Source: Desulfofundulus thermosubterraneus DSM 16057
Lineage (GTDB): Bacteria; Bacillota; Desulfotomaculia; Desulfotomaculales; Desulfovirgulaceae
NCBI RefSeq assembly: GCF_900142025.1
Contig: NZ_FQZM01000040.1
Coordinates: 1 to 33,650, forward strand
Direction: 5' to 3'
Length of the DNA stretch: 33,650 nt
The position numbers and the translations under genes were made by a program. Shown here piece after piece: positions 18,060-26,343 of this stretch; within the stretch, counting starts at the first letter, position 1; every line of letters starts with the position of its first letter. Below the pieces are notes generated by a model that had not been told where the DNA came from, made no database searches, and was given only the letters and a program-made list of their open reading frames with translations.

Positions 18060-18158
18060 TACACGGCTTTTCCCTTCGCGGGCATTACCCCGAGCAGGTT
18101 TAGCGGGTCAGGTGCTCACTAGCCCTTTCTCAGCCCCTAACAGGAGCTCCCCGTTGTA
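18060..18158 (-). ncRNA. TPP (THI-box) riboswitch
   Basis: The minus strand has the conserved cores GGGGCTGAGAAAGGG, then ACCCGCTAAACCTG, and GGGTAATGCCCGCGAAGGGA. P1 is formed by TACaACGG with CCGTGTA. High thiamine pyrophosphate should favour the downstream terminator and lower thi4 expression. Confidence 0.96.
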
Positions 18159-18341
18159 CTTTGCCGGTTTCTTAGGCGTGAGAGGTCGGTTCCCGGCTTA
18201 AAAGCAACCCTCCCATTTTAATCCATGTTCAGGACGGCCGCCTCATGATATTATTCGATATATGTGGGCGAATATCCTCCTTTTTCAGCACTTTCTTCCA
18301 TGGTTAAATAACCTGTAAATGCTCAGGACATTCACAATTAT

Positions 18342-20078
18342 TTATGATTTGATGCCGTATTGTTTCATCTTTTTGTATAACCAGGCCCTGGAAATACCCA
18401 GGGTTTTAGCCGCCTGCATTTTATTGCCACCGGCAGCAGCCAGGGCTTCCAGAAGAGCTTCCTTTTCCACCTCCTGCAGTAATGTGGTCAGCGTGTGGTT
18501 GTGCAGGTTTCTTTTCTTGCCCTGGCTAGCTTTCTGAAGGTAGGGGGGCATATGTTTAACTTCAATGATATCTCCTTCCACCAGGTTAAAAGCTCTTTCC
18601 ATTACGTTTTCCAGTTCCCGTACGTTGCCCGGCCAATCGTAGGTGTAAAGTACCTCCAGTACTTCCGGTGAAACACCCCGCACAAGAAGACCAAATTCTC
18701 GGTTGAATTTCTTGATAAAATGGTTGACCAGCAGGGGGATGTCATCGGGTCTTTCCCGCAGGGGTGGAATATAAAAGGAAACTACATTTAAGCGGTAATA
18801 AAGATCTTCCCGGAAATGTCCCTGCCGGATTAATTCCTCCAGATCCCGGTTGGTAGCTGCTACCACCCGTACATCCACGGTGCGGGGACGGGTGTCTCCC
18901 AGGCGCTCAATTTCCTTTTCCTGCAGGACCCGCAATATCTTGGCCTGCATGGGCAGAGGCATATCCCCAATTTCATCGAGAAAAATAGTCCCCCCATCGG
19001 CCTGTTCAAATTTGCCGATTTGCCCGCCTTTTCTCGCCCCGGTAAAGGCGCCTTCCTGGTAGCCGAAAAGCTCCGATTCTAAAAGATTTTCTGGCACGGC
19101 AGCGCAATTGACCTTGATGAAGGGCCGTCGGTGACGGGGGGAGGCCGTGTGCAGGGCATGGGCCACCAGCTCTTTGCCTGTACCACTTTCTCCCTGGATT
19201 AATACTGTGGAAGGTCCCTGGGCCACCCTCCTGATGGTTTCCTTGAGCCGCAGCATATCCCTGCTGGCGCCAATCAGGTTATCCACGGTGTAACGAGCGG
19301 TGTGGTTATCGTTGTGTGTTACTGAAGGGCAGAAGGAACTTCGCCTTTGGCTGCTGATCTTTTCCGCCAAGGCCAGCAGCTGTTCCACGTCCTGGAACAT
19401 TACTTTACTCACTGCTCCCACCAACTTGCCCTGGTTATAAAGGGGCACCCGCATGACCACCGTTTCCCTGCCCCGGATGCGTACTACTTCCCCATACTGT
19501 AACTTACCGGTCCAGAGGATTTGGTGTAGCCGCTTATCAGGAGCAACCTCACGGATGTGCCGGCCTACCGCCGTTTCGATGGTAACGCCCAGCAGTTCCG
19601 CCATAGGCCCGTTTATCATCAGAATCCGGCCGTCATTACCGGTGGCAATATAGCCTTCATGTGTGCTGTGAAAAATATTTTCCAGGAGGACGTTAACTTC
19701 CTTGACCTCTTTCAGTTCCTGGGCCAGATGTTGCAGTTCGGTGATTTCTTGAGCCACGCCAATAGCGCCTACAATGGTGTTATTGCGGATTATGGGTGTG
19801 CGGTTGACCACATACAGGGCATTGCCTACCACAAATTTGCGTCCGATGTGGGGTTTTCCCGTCTGCAACACCTTGGGGAGGCCCGTAAAAGGAACGACTT
19901 CCCTGATGGGACGCCCCAGGGCTTTTTCTGCCGGGTAATTAAAAACCCGTTCGCTGGTGGGGTTAAAAATGATCACGCGGCCCTGATAGTCTACGGCAAC
20001 GACCATATTGTGTACGGAATTAAAAATAGACAGTTCGTCCCCTAAAAAGGCGGTATTTTCCAGTTTATTGATCGCCAA
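18342..20078 (-). CDS. Sigma-54-dependent transcriptional activator, PAS-PAS-AAA+-HTH
   Basis: The 578-residue bacterial enhancer-binding protein has two PAS sensor domains (about 18-115 and 132-230). The AAA+ domain (about 267-505) shows Walker A GESGTGKE (297-304), the sigma-54 contact loop GAFTGA (343-348) and Walker B IFLDEIGD (365-372). A Fis-type HTH ends the protein (NKMQAAKTLGISRAWLYKKM). No receiver domain is present, so signals should come through the PAS domains. TTG at 20078 is chosen because GGGGGAGGTG lies six bases upstream; the longer GTG frame to 20096 starts inside that site. Its targets are unknown, but a possible sigma-54 site lies at 23446-23461 ahead of a membrane-protein gene. 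Confidence 0.93.
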   Translation of the reverse strand: MAINKLENTAFLGDELSIFNSVHNMVVAVDYQGRVIIFNPTSERVFNYPAEKALGRPIREVVPFTGLPKVLQTGKPHIGRKFVVGNALYVVNRTPIIRNNTIVGAIGVAQEITELQHLAQELKEVKEVNVLLENIFHSTHEGYIATGNDGRILMINGPMAELLGVTIETAVGRHIREVAPDKRLHQILWTGKLQYGEVVRIRGRETVVMRVPLYNQGKLVGAVSKVMFQDVEQLLALAEKISSQRRSSFCPSVTHNDNHTARYTVDNLIGASRDMLRLKETIRRVAQGPSTVLIQGESGTGKELVAHALHTASPRHRRPFIKVNCAAVPENLLESELFGYQEGAFTGARKGGQIGKFEQADGGTIFLDEIGDMPLPMQAKILRVLQEKEIERLGDTRPRTVDVRVVAATNRDLEELIRQGHFREDLYYRLNVVSFYIPPLRERPDDIPLLVNHFIKKFNREFGLLVRGVSPEVLEVLYTYDWPGNVRELENVMERAFNLVEGDIIEVKHMPPYLQKASQGKKRNLHNHTLTTLLQEVEKEALLEALAAAGGNKMQAAKTLGISRAWLYKKMKQYGIKS

Positions 20079-20162
20079 GCTTTTCACCTCCCCCACCTGT
20101 AACCAGGACCTGTTACTTAACTTAATTTTATTGCGTAATCCGGTGGATTTTTTACCGTCCTT

Positions 20163-21569
20163 TTACTTCAACATCTGCCGGCGCAGAATTGCTTCCAGGT
20201 GATGCAGGGAATAGCATTCAAACATGCGTGCATAAGGCAGGAAGACATTAACACCTGGTAAATAAGGCCATTGCTTGCGGGGGACGGGGTTAAGCCACAG
20301 GATCTCCCGCACCCGCTTCCGTAAAGCGGCCAGCTCACGGGCCGCCTCCTGGGGAGTAATGGTCTTCGTGTCACTAACTATTATTACCAGGGTATCGACG
20401 GTAAGCAGGTGGCGCCAGTGGCGGTGAAAAGTTTTCAAGGCCACGTTGAAGTCGGTTGTCTTTCCCCATTGCCGGCTAGTATTGACAAGCTCGGTCATTA
20501 CAGGTACAAAACCTTCATCCCGCCGGAAATAGGAGGTAACCCGTTCCAGATCCTCGGAAAAAACGAAGCTTTCGATGTATCGTACCGCACTGCTTAAACC
20601 ATAGATAAACTGGAGGACAAACCGGGCATAGCGAGCCATGGAGGCGGACACGTCGCAGATCAGGAGCAGGCGGGGTCGGTGCTGGCGGCGAGACCGGTAG
20701 CATAATTTAAGGGGTGACCCGCCGAAGGCAATGTTCCGGCGAATCGTCCTGCGCATGTCTAATTTTTGCCGGCGGTTGCTTCGCCGGTAACGGCGGGAAA
20801 GCCGGTTGGCCAGGCGCGTGGACAGGCGTTCAAGGGTTAAGGTAAACTTTTCCAGGTCGGTGCCGGCAACCTGTTGCATATCCTGGTGAAGCAACTGGTC
20901 ATCCGGGTCCCGGTAAAAATCTGCGGCTACACCGGCAATTACATCATCCATTTCCGTTTCCCCGGTCAGCTCTGCCTCCAGTTGCTGCCTGGCTTCTTCC
21001 CCCTGGGTTTTAAGCAGGTAGTAGCGCCAGTAGTTGAGAGCTGATTGCATTACCCGGGCGATCAGGTGTCCCGGGTTGTTCACCGGATTACCGTGCATCC
21101 GGCTGATAAGTTCCGTTAAACGCTTTTGTTCCCGGGCGGGCAAGCGGGCAAAGGTTTTTATTTCCTCCGTGTTGAAATTCGCTTCCGTGGACCAGGGGGA
21201 AAGGGCCTGGTTTAATTTTTCCCTGGCCTCTGTCAGGCGCCGCCGTTCTTCTTCCTCCAGTTGTTTTCTTAACGTGCGCCGCCGCGTTTTTTCCTCCGGT
21301 GGGACAAAGAAGCGATCAAAAGCCAGGTTAAAAATTTGCCTGTCGGAGGCGTTTTTTACCAGCACCGCCCCCAGGGCGGCCTTTACCTGTTCCCTCGACG
21401 TAAGGTCAACCAGCGTCAGGGCCTGGTAAGCATCCAGCGCTTCGGCCATACTCACCCGGACCCCCAGGTGGCGCAGGATATGGGTGAAGCGTACCAAGTT
21501 GTGGTGCAGGGTATTCTCGCCGTGCCCTTCTACCCGGGCCACCGCCCGGGTGACCGGATCAACTTCCAT
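20163..21569 (-). CDS. CoxE-like VWA-domain protein
   Basis: This 468-residue protein belongs to the CoxE/VWA group that pairs with MoxR-type ATPases. The N-terminal half (to about 290) is helical and basic, with RKQLEEEERRRLTEAREKL probably forming a coiled coil. The C-terminal VWA domain has the MIDAS motif CDVSAS (305-310; Asp306, Ser308, Ser310). In carboxydotrophs CoxE and CoxD help insert metal into CO dehydrogenase. More generally, MoxR/VWA pairs act as chaperones for metalloenzymes. It starts 15 bases after the MoxR gene with a GGGAGGAG site, so the two are cotranscribed. The client enzyme is not in the window. Confidence 0.88.
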   Translation of the reverse strand: MEVDPVTRAVARVEGHGENTLHHNLVRFTHILRHLGVRVSMAEALDAYQALTLVDLTSREQVKAALGAVLVKNASDRQIFNLAFDRFFVPPEEKTRRRTLRKQLEEEERRRLTEAREKLNQALSPWSTEANFNTEEIKTFARLPAREQKRLTELISRMHGNPVNNPGHLIARVMQSALNYWRYYLLKTQGEEARQQLEAELTGETEMDDVIAGVAADFYRDPDDQLLHQDMQQVAGTDLEKFTLTLERLSTRLANRLSRRYRRSNRRQKLDMRRTIRRNIAFGGSPLKLCYRSRRQHRPRLLLICDVSASMARYARFVLQFIYGLSSAVRYIESFVFSEDLERVTSYFRRDEGFVPVMTELVNTSRQWGKTTDFNVALKTFHRHWRHLLTVDTLVIIVSDTKTITPQEAARELAALRKRVREILWLNPVPRKQWPYLPGVNVFLPYARMFECYSLHHLEAILRRQMLK

Positions 21570-21583
21570 GTTTGCTCCTCCCG

Positions 21584-22525
21584 CTAATGGTGATGGTGGC
21601 CGCAGTGACAGGTGGCTCTGGCAGGGGTTGATGAATCGCTTTTCATCCCCTGGATTTGCTCAACCAGTCCGTTTAATCCCACCTCCCTCTTTAATGTTTC
21701 CTGGTCATCACGGTTTTTCAGGAAGAGGCTTAAGGTTTGCCCAATGATTTCCGGTGTCAGAGCATCAGCATGCAGGGCTACCAGGGCCCGGGTCCAGTCC
21801 AGGGTTTCGGCAATGGACGGTTTCTTTTTCAAATCCAGGTGGGACCGGATGAAGTTTACCGCCCGGGCCACCTGGTGCACCAGTTCCTCCTGGGCTTGGG
21901 GAACTTTGACCTGTAAGATGCGAATTTCCTTTTCCAACGTGGGATAGTCAATATACAAATAGATGCACCGGCGCTTTAACCCATCGGATAATTCCCTTTC
22001 GCCATTGCTGGTTAACACCACTGCCGGTATCTGCTTCGCTTTGAGCGTGCCCAGTTCGGGAATAGATACCTGAAAATCGGACAAGAGTTCAAATAAAAAG
22101 GCTTCAAATTCCGGATCGGTTTTATCAATTTCATCAATTAACAAAACAACTCGTTTTTCGGCCCTGATGGCTTTTAAAAGCGGTCTTTCCAGCAAATATT
22201 CCACATCGAAAAGATCCTTTTCCAGGGCGGCAGGTTCGCAGGTGCCCCGGGCAATTTCAATCTTCAACAACTGCCGCTGGTAGTTCCACTCGTAAAGGGC
22301 ACGGTTTTCGTCCAGCCCTTCGTAACACTGCAGCCGGATCAACTCTGTATTTAAAGCCCCGGCCAGGGCTTTGGCCACCTCAGTTTTGCCTACACCGGGG
22401 GCCCCCTCCACCAGCAGTGGCTTGGCCAGTTTTAAGGACAAGTAAAGGGTAACCACCAGGTCCTGATCACAAATGTAGCCCTGGGTTTCCAATCTTTGTT
22501 GGAGCTGTTTTATCGTTAAATCCAT
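21584..22525 (-). CDS. MoxR/CoxD-type AAA+ ATPase with His-rich tail
   Basis: The 313-residue ATPase has Walker A EGAPGVGKTE (40-49), Walker B VVLLIDEID (126-134), a sensor-1 VVLTSNGERELSDGLKRR segment and a helical lid. It resembles the MoxR ATPases that work with VWA proteins in assembly of metal-containing enzymes. Its last nine residues are TCHCGHHHH, a compact Cys/His cluster that could bind a transition metal. The longest frame runs to 22594, but ATG at 22525 has AAGGAG six bases upstream and begins the conserved sequence. It is the first gene of the MoxR-CoxE pair, 98 bases after trmL. Confidence 0.9.
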   Translation of the reverse strand: MDLTIKQLQQRLETQGYICDQDLVVTLYLSLKLAKPLLVEGAPGVGKTEVAKALAGALNTELIRLQCYEGLDENRALYEWNYQRQLLKIEIARGTCEPAALEKDLFDVEYLLERPLLKAIRAEKRVVLLIDEIDKTDPEFEAFLFELLSDFQVSIPELGTLKAKQIPAVVLTSNGERELSDGLKRRCIYLYIDYPTLEKEIRILQVKVPQAQEELVHQVARAVNFIRSHLDLKKKPSIAETLDWTRALVALHADALTPEIIGQTLSLFLKNRDDQETLKREVGLNGLVEQIQGMKSDSSTPARATCHCGHHHH

Positions 22526-22622
22526 GGGCTTCTCCTTCCCAAACAGCCAGGTGTAAACAATAGTATTCGTTCTGCCAACACCAGAATCCTTCAATAATTT
22601 TTAGAAATTACTTAAATTTGCG

Positions 22623-23084
22623 TTAACGTAACCCTGGAAAGCCCTGCTGGCGCAAAGCCTCGTACAGAACCAGGGCCACGGAGTTGGCCAGGTTTAGAGA
22701 GCGGGTAGTGCCTTCCCGCATGGGGATGCGCAGGGTATAGTCCCGGTTGGCGGACAGTAGATCCGCCGGCAATCCCTGCGTTTCCTTGCCGAAGACCAGA
22801 AAGTCATCCGGTCCATACCTTACCTCACTATATAAACGTATGCCCCGGGTACTCAGAAAATAAAAACGGTGCTGGGGATACAGGCGGCGCACTTCCTCGA
22901 AGGAATCGTGGTAATGTATCTCCACCAGGTGCCAGTAATCCAGGCCCGCCCGTTTAAGATATTTGTCGTCGGTGGAAAAGCCCAGGGGGCGAACCAGGTG
23001 GAGAATGCTGCCGGTGGCCGCGCAGGTGCGGGCAATATTGCCGGTGTTAGCCGGAATCTCCGGTTCAACCAGAACAATGTGCAA
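22623..23084 (-). CDS. trmL: tRNA (cytidine(34)-2'-O)-methyltransferase
   Basis: This 153-residue SPOUT-family enzyme methylates the 2'-hydroxyl of the wobble base in leucine tRNAs. The family signatures are IVLVEPEIPANTGNIARTCAAT near the N-terminus, VFGKETQGLP (about 97-106) and RIPMREGTTRSLNLANSVALVLYEA at the C-terminal knot. The start is TTG, with GGGGGG about 10 bases upstream. The length is normal for TrmL, which consists of the knot domain alone. It is the first gene of the minus-strand run and faces the membrane-protein gene across a 480-base gap. Confidence 0.93.
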   Translation of the reverse strand: MHIVLVEPEIPANTGNIARTCAATGSILHLVRPLGFSTDDKYLKRAGLDYWHLVEIHYHDSFEEVRRLYPQHRFYFLSTRGIRLYSEVRYGPDDFLVFGKETQGLPADLLSANRDYTLRIPMREGTTRSLNLANSVALVLYEALRQQGFPGLR

Positions 23085-23563
23085 TACTGAACTACCCCCC
23101 TGACAACAGTTTAATGCTCTATTCCCGACCTCTTTAAAACCTGTGGAGTCTTTTAAAATATGTGTTTCCCTTCCCGGTTAATTAAGATTATAGCTTACTG
23201 GTGCCGTTTAGCAAGTTATGTGTTTACTGCTCTTTACATATATCTACTTATTGACACAGACCTGGCTTCTCTGCCTGGACAAAATGATAACCAAATTATT
23301 GGATTATGTTCGTGCCTGAGAACAATACTCCTGGATTCCCCGGGAGGAGCGTGCGGTCTTTTACCAAAAACATTGAACAAAGCATTGAATAAAAATACAG
23401 GCTTTTAAATTTTATAAAGAGTAATATGTCATCAATACAGAATGTTGCCACGATTTTTGCATTTCACACATTCCAGAAATTTATTTCTAAAAGATTGAGG
23501 GAGGTGAGTATATTCATCTAAAATCTATTAATTTCCACGGCTATCAAAATAAAAGGAGGTAAA
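23085..23563. other. Long divergent intergenic region
   Basis: This AT-rich stretch between trmL and the membrane-protein gene holds no convincing coding sequence. It contains the candidate sigma-54 promoter at 23446-23461 and a long A/T-rich segment where an activator could bind. No repeat or RNA gene was recognised. Confidence 0.5.
23446..23461 (+). promoter_or_regulatory. Candidate sigma-54 (-24/-12) promoter
   Basis: TGCCACG, four bases, then TTGCA matches the consensus TGGCACG-N4-TTGCA except for one base: the second G of the -24 GG is C. Predicted start is near 23473, about 90 bases before the ATG. That GG is normally well conserved, so function is uncertain. Confidence 0.4.
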
Positions 23564-24838
23564 ATGATGGCAGGACATGGTAAACCCCGCTGGGGTCAAC
23601 CTCTAACCGGAATTATTGCTCTTTTTACTTTTACCTTTGTAGCACTCGTAATCTGGTGGATTTTTGTGGACCCGCGGGGACCGTTTCATACCTATGAGCA
23701 ACCCTTTTTGGCCTTCATGGCCTGGATGATTCTGGTTGGTCTGTGGCAGCACCTGTTATTCGGTGACTATCCCTTTCAAAACCTGACCCCACCCAAGCGG
23801 CTTCTGGTAGAAACCGCTATCAACCTGGCGGGGGTATGGTTTATTATTAATGTGGTATTTGGGCAATTTTTAGGCAAGCTTTCCATGCCCTTCTGGAGCT
23901 CCGATGCGCTCCACCAGTCCCTGCCCAAACTGGATCACCATCATGTAAATGAAGTTGTGGGATCAGCGCTAACCCTGTTTGTTTTAATTGGATTTTTCAC
24001 CTACGCTTTCTGGACGATAGCTTTTCAAAAATGGCCTTTTGCTGGTTTGAAGCAGCCTGCTCTTGGACTGGCCGAATGGTCCTTATGTACTGTTTTTACC
24101 GTAATCCTTTTCGGTATTCTTATCTTTCCCCATTTTGCTACCTATCTGGTCAACAAGGAGTTTTTCGGCGGAACCATCTGGTGGAAGGGGTTATCCTCGG
24201 CTATTGCCGGTACCAGCGCAACGGTGAACTTTAACATAGGCTGGTACGAATGGTGTATTGTTTATCTCTTTATGACCGCCAACGTCTGGGAAGGTAAGCC
24301 CTGGGATATTGTGAAGAGCCAGCCCTGGCGCGGTATTTTTGCCACCGTTTCCATTTTCGTTCTGGCGTTGATCACGGTTAAAGTGCTCATGGCTGTTATG
24401 GCTTCCATTTACGGCCCGGTGGACCCGCAGGCCAAAGACGGTATTATGAGCCTGGATTACCGCTATTACCATACGGCCACGCTGGCGGGTTTTACTCTTA
24501 TTCCATTTCTGATCTGGAACCACTATTTTGATAACTGGCCAAAACAGTGGGGGGTGGTGGCTGGCTGGATTATCCGCACCATTGGGGTATTTGTGGCTGC
24601 TGCCATTATTGGGATTATCTATTACAGGGTTTGTGAACCTCTGCTGGGTCTACCCTCGGTGTTTGCCAATACTCCTGTGGAGTACAATGGTATGCACCTG
24701 AACAATAAACCGCTGGTCTGGCTTTTCTGGTGGATCATTCCCCTGCTCTGGAACGACTGGTTTGCCAAGAAATGGCCCTTCTACGTGGATGAAAGCCGTC
24801 ATGTGGAGCATAAGACGGGCAGGGGTTTTCATGCCTGA
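23564..24838 (+). CDS. Unrecognised Trp-rich polytopic membrane protein
   Basis: The family of this 424-residue protein is not recognised. About nine or ten hydrophobic segments are visible (roughly residues 16-34, 47-66, 82-101, 133-153, 170-190, 261-284, 305-322, 334-356 and 385-405). About 27 tryptophans, many paired or near segment ends, make up roughly 6% of the protein. There is no signal peptide, Walker motif, Cys cluster or known transporter signature. A DHHHVNE segment at about 124-130 between hydrophobic stretches could hold a metal or proton-active site. The start has AAAGGAGGT, with two ATGs (23564 and 23567) equally possible. It is monocistronic, with a terminator after it and a possible sigma-54 site before it. 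Confidence 0.85.
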   Translation: MMAGHGKPRWGQPLTGIIALFTFTFVALVIWWIFVDPRGPFHTYEQPFLAFMAWMILVGLWQHLLFGDYPFQNLTPPKRLLVETAINLAGVWFIINVVFGQFLGKLSMPFWSSDALHQSLPKLDHHHVNEVVGSALTLFVLIGFFTYAFWTIAFQKWPFAGLKQPALGLAEWSLCTVFTVILFGILIFPHFATYLVNKEFFGGTIWWKGLSSAIAGTSATVNFNIGWYEWCIVYLFMTANVWEGKPWDIVKSQPWRGIFATVSIFVLALITVKVLMAVMASIYGPVDPQAKDGIMSLDYRYYHTATLAGFTLIPFLIWNHYFDNWPKQWGVVAGWIIRTIGVFVAAAIIGIIYYRVCEPLLGLPSVFANTPVEYNGMHLNNKPLVWLFWWIIPLLWNDWFAKKWPFYVDESRHVEHKTGRGFHA

Positions 24839-24884
24839 TGTTTGCTGAATCCCCGTTCCGTGACAGAACCGGGCCATTACTGGT

Positions 24885-25589
24885 TTAATTACCATTCCCG
24901 CCATTTTGAGGCGGGTCTTTTTTATTCTCTCTGCCAGGGCACAGGTGAGCCACAGGGCAGGCGTTGCACCGGGGCCGGCGGGCGGTGCAAATGGTGCGGC
25001 CGTGGGCGATTAGCTGGTGGTGGGCGGCCCGGCGGGCGTATTCCGGAATGATGGCCAGTAATTCCTCCTCAGTTTTTTCGGGAGTTTTACTCCGGGCCAG
25101 GCCCAGGCGGTGACTGACCCGGAAGACGTGAGTGTCTACCGGGAGGGTGGGTTGACCGAAGGCAACATTTAGCACTACATTGGCGGTCTTGCGGCCTACT
25201 CCGGGAAGAAGCTCCAGTTCCCCCAGGGTCCGGGGAACCTGCGAGTTGTATTTCTCCACCAGGATGCGGCTGGTGGCAATGATATTTCTGCTTTTATTCT
25301 TGTACAATCCACAACCCTTGATTTCCCGGGCCAGTTCCTCTGGGTTCAGCCGGGCAAAGTCCCGGGGTTCCCGGTAGCGTTTAAATAGCCTTTCTGTAAT
25401 CTTATTGACCTGCCGGTCGGTGGTCTGGGCTGAAAGCATGGCCGCCACCAGTAGCTGGAAGGGAGTCTCAAAGCGCAGGGCTGTTCCGGCGTCGGGGTAA
25501 GTTTGGGATAATATGGCCAGGATTTCCCTAGCCCGGGCGGGCCGGTCCGCTTCTTGCTGTGGTTGATTTTTCCCGTGGAAGTCCAGCAC
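24885..25589 (-). CDS. nth: Endonuclease III (DNA glycosylase/AP lyase)
   Basis: The enzyme removes oxidised pyrimidines and nicks abasic sites in base-excision repair. The sequence has the helix-hairpin-helix LPGVGRKTANVVL with the catalytic Lys, VDTHVFRVSHRLGL with the catalytic Asp, and the C-terminal [4Fe-4S] site C-x6-C-x2-C-x5-C (CTARRPRCNACPVAHLC). GTG at 25589 (GGGGGA nine bases upstream) is preferred. It overlaps the TAG of the CoA-binding gene by one base, suggesting coupling. A TTG at 25634 would extend the protein by 15 poorly conserved residues. A short Gly/Asn-rich tail follows the cluster. Confidence 0.94.
   Translation of the reverse strand: MLDFHGKNQPQQEADRPARAREILAILSQTYPDAGTALRFETPFQLLVAAMLSAQTTDRQVNKITERLFKRYREPRDFARLNPEELAREIKGCGLYKNKSRNIIATSRILVEKYNSQVPRTLGELELLPGVGRKTANVVLNVAFGQPTLPVDTHVFRVSHRLGLARSKTPEKTEEELLAIIPEYARRAAHHQLIAHGRTICTARRPRCNACPVAHLCPGRENKKDPPQNGGNGN
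24897..24923 (+). terminator. Terminator of the membrane-protein gene
   Basis: CCCGCC, loop attttga, GGCGGG and then TCTTTTTT form an intrinsic terminator on the plus strand. It lies inside the 3' end of the convergent nth gene, so these bases also encode the last residues of Nth. Confidence 0.88.
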
Positions 25590-26014
25590 TAGCAGCTGTC
25601 CCCCAGCAACCGTTGGTGCTCCACCATCAAACAACGGTCCATAACTACTGTTAGGCCCCGGACCCGTGCCTTTTCAGCCGCTTCCTGATGCACCACTCCC
25701 AGTTGCAACCAGATTACCGGCTGGAAGTTAAGTTGTAGTACGGCTTCGATAATCTCCGGGACTTCCTCTGCACGCCGGAAAACATTAACTACGTCGACGG
25801 GATGGGGTATGGCACGGAGTTCCGGGTAGGCCCTTTCACCCAGGGCTTCATGGATCATGGGATTGACCGGTATAATTTCATACCCCCGCTCCTTCATGTA
25901 ATGGGCCACCCGGTAGCTATCCCTTTCCGGTTTGTTGGATAAACCTACCACGGCAATGCGCCGGCTATTACTTAATATTTCCTTTAAAATGGCATCGTCG
26001 GGGTTTTGAAACAA
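25589..26014 (-). CDS. CoA-binding-domain protein (YccU family)
   Basis: This small Rossmann-fold protein resembles the CoA-binding domain of succinyl-CoA synthetase alpha. It has RRIAVVGLSNKPERDSYRVAHY near the N-terminus, YEIIPVNP, VDVVNVFRRAEEVPEI and WLQLGVVHQEAAEKARVRGL, and the late VMDRCLMVEH typical of this family. Its cellular role is unclear. The start is probably TTG at 26014, because a near-perfect AAAGAGGTGATC ribosome site lies just upstream; a GTG inside that site would add three residues. It overlaps nth by one base. Confidence 0.87.
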   Translation of the reverse strand: MFQNPDDAILKEILSNSRRIAVVGLSNKPERDSYRVAHYMKERGYEIIPVNPMIHEALGERAYPELRAIPHPVDVVNVFRRAEEVPEIIEAVLQLNFQPVIWLQLGVVHQEAAEKARVRGLTVVMDRCLMVEHQRLLGDSC

Positions 26015-26343
26015 ACTGATCACCTCTTTATTAATCCTTCTATATATCTTAATCCCTGTATCCTTTCAAAACAACCCGTACCAAAAAACTGGAGAACTGA
26101 TTTTCCTCCCCATATGCTTCCACACTACACGGTGCTTTCCTGCAACAGTGGTAAGTTAACGTCTTCCGGAAGCTAAAAAATCGGTCGATTTTTTCTAAAT
26201 AAGTAAATTTATGCAGGTTGGTACTTATTTTTAGTTCATAAATCCCGGCATCGAGGCAATAATAAAAAAAGCTTTCAAACACTTCTTGCATTAAATTTAC
26301 CCCTAAACTGGTTTTATCTATATTTTCTAAAGGAGGTACTCCC
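26015..26343. other. AT-rich gap between divergent units
   Basis: The stretch separates the CoA-binding gene from the DUF4912 gene. It contains a possible 80-codon ORF on the minus strand (26049-26291). No promoter was placed with confidence on either strand. Confidence 0.4.
26049..26291 (-). CDS. Possible small ORF, unknown function
   Basis: An 80-codon frame starts with ATG at 26291, preceded by AGGGG at nine bases. The product begins MQEVFESFFYYCLDAGIY and includes TYHCCRKAPC, a cluster of three cysteines. It ends 35 bases before the CoA-binding gene on the same strand. No homologue is recognised. Base composition is AT-rich compared with neighbours. It could be a chance frame or an acquired small gene. 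Confidence 0.4.
   Translation of the reverse strand: MQEVFESFFYYCLDAGIYELKISTNLHKFTYLEKIDRFFSFRKTLTYHCCRKAPCSVEAYGEENQFSSFLVRVVLKGYRD

Noticed and set aside
17953-18060. N-terminal extension of thi4
   Set aside because: These codons cover the attenuator terminator and the end of the TPP aptamer; the internal ATG has a good ribosome site and starts the conserved protein.
21584-21613. Run of His codons at the MoxR 3' end as a cloning tag or artefact
   Set aside because: The sequence is genomic in context, includes native-looking CHC before the His run, and uses mixed codons; it is treated as a natural tail.
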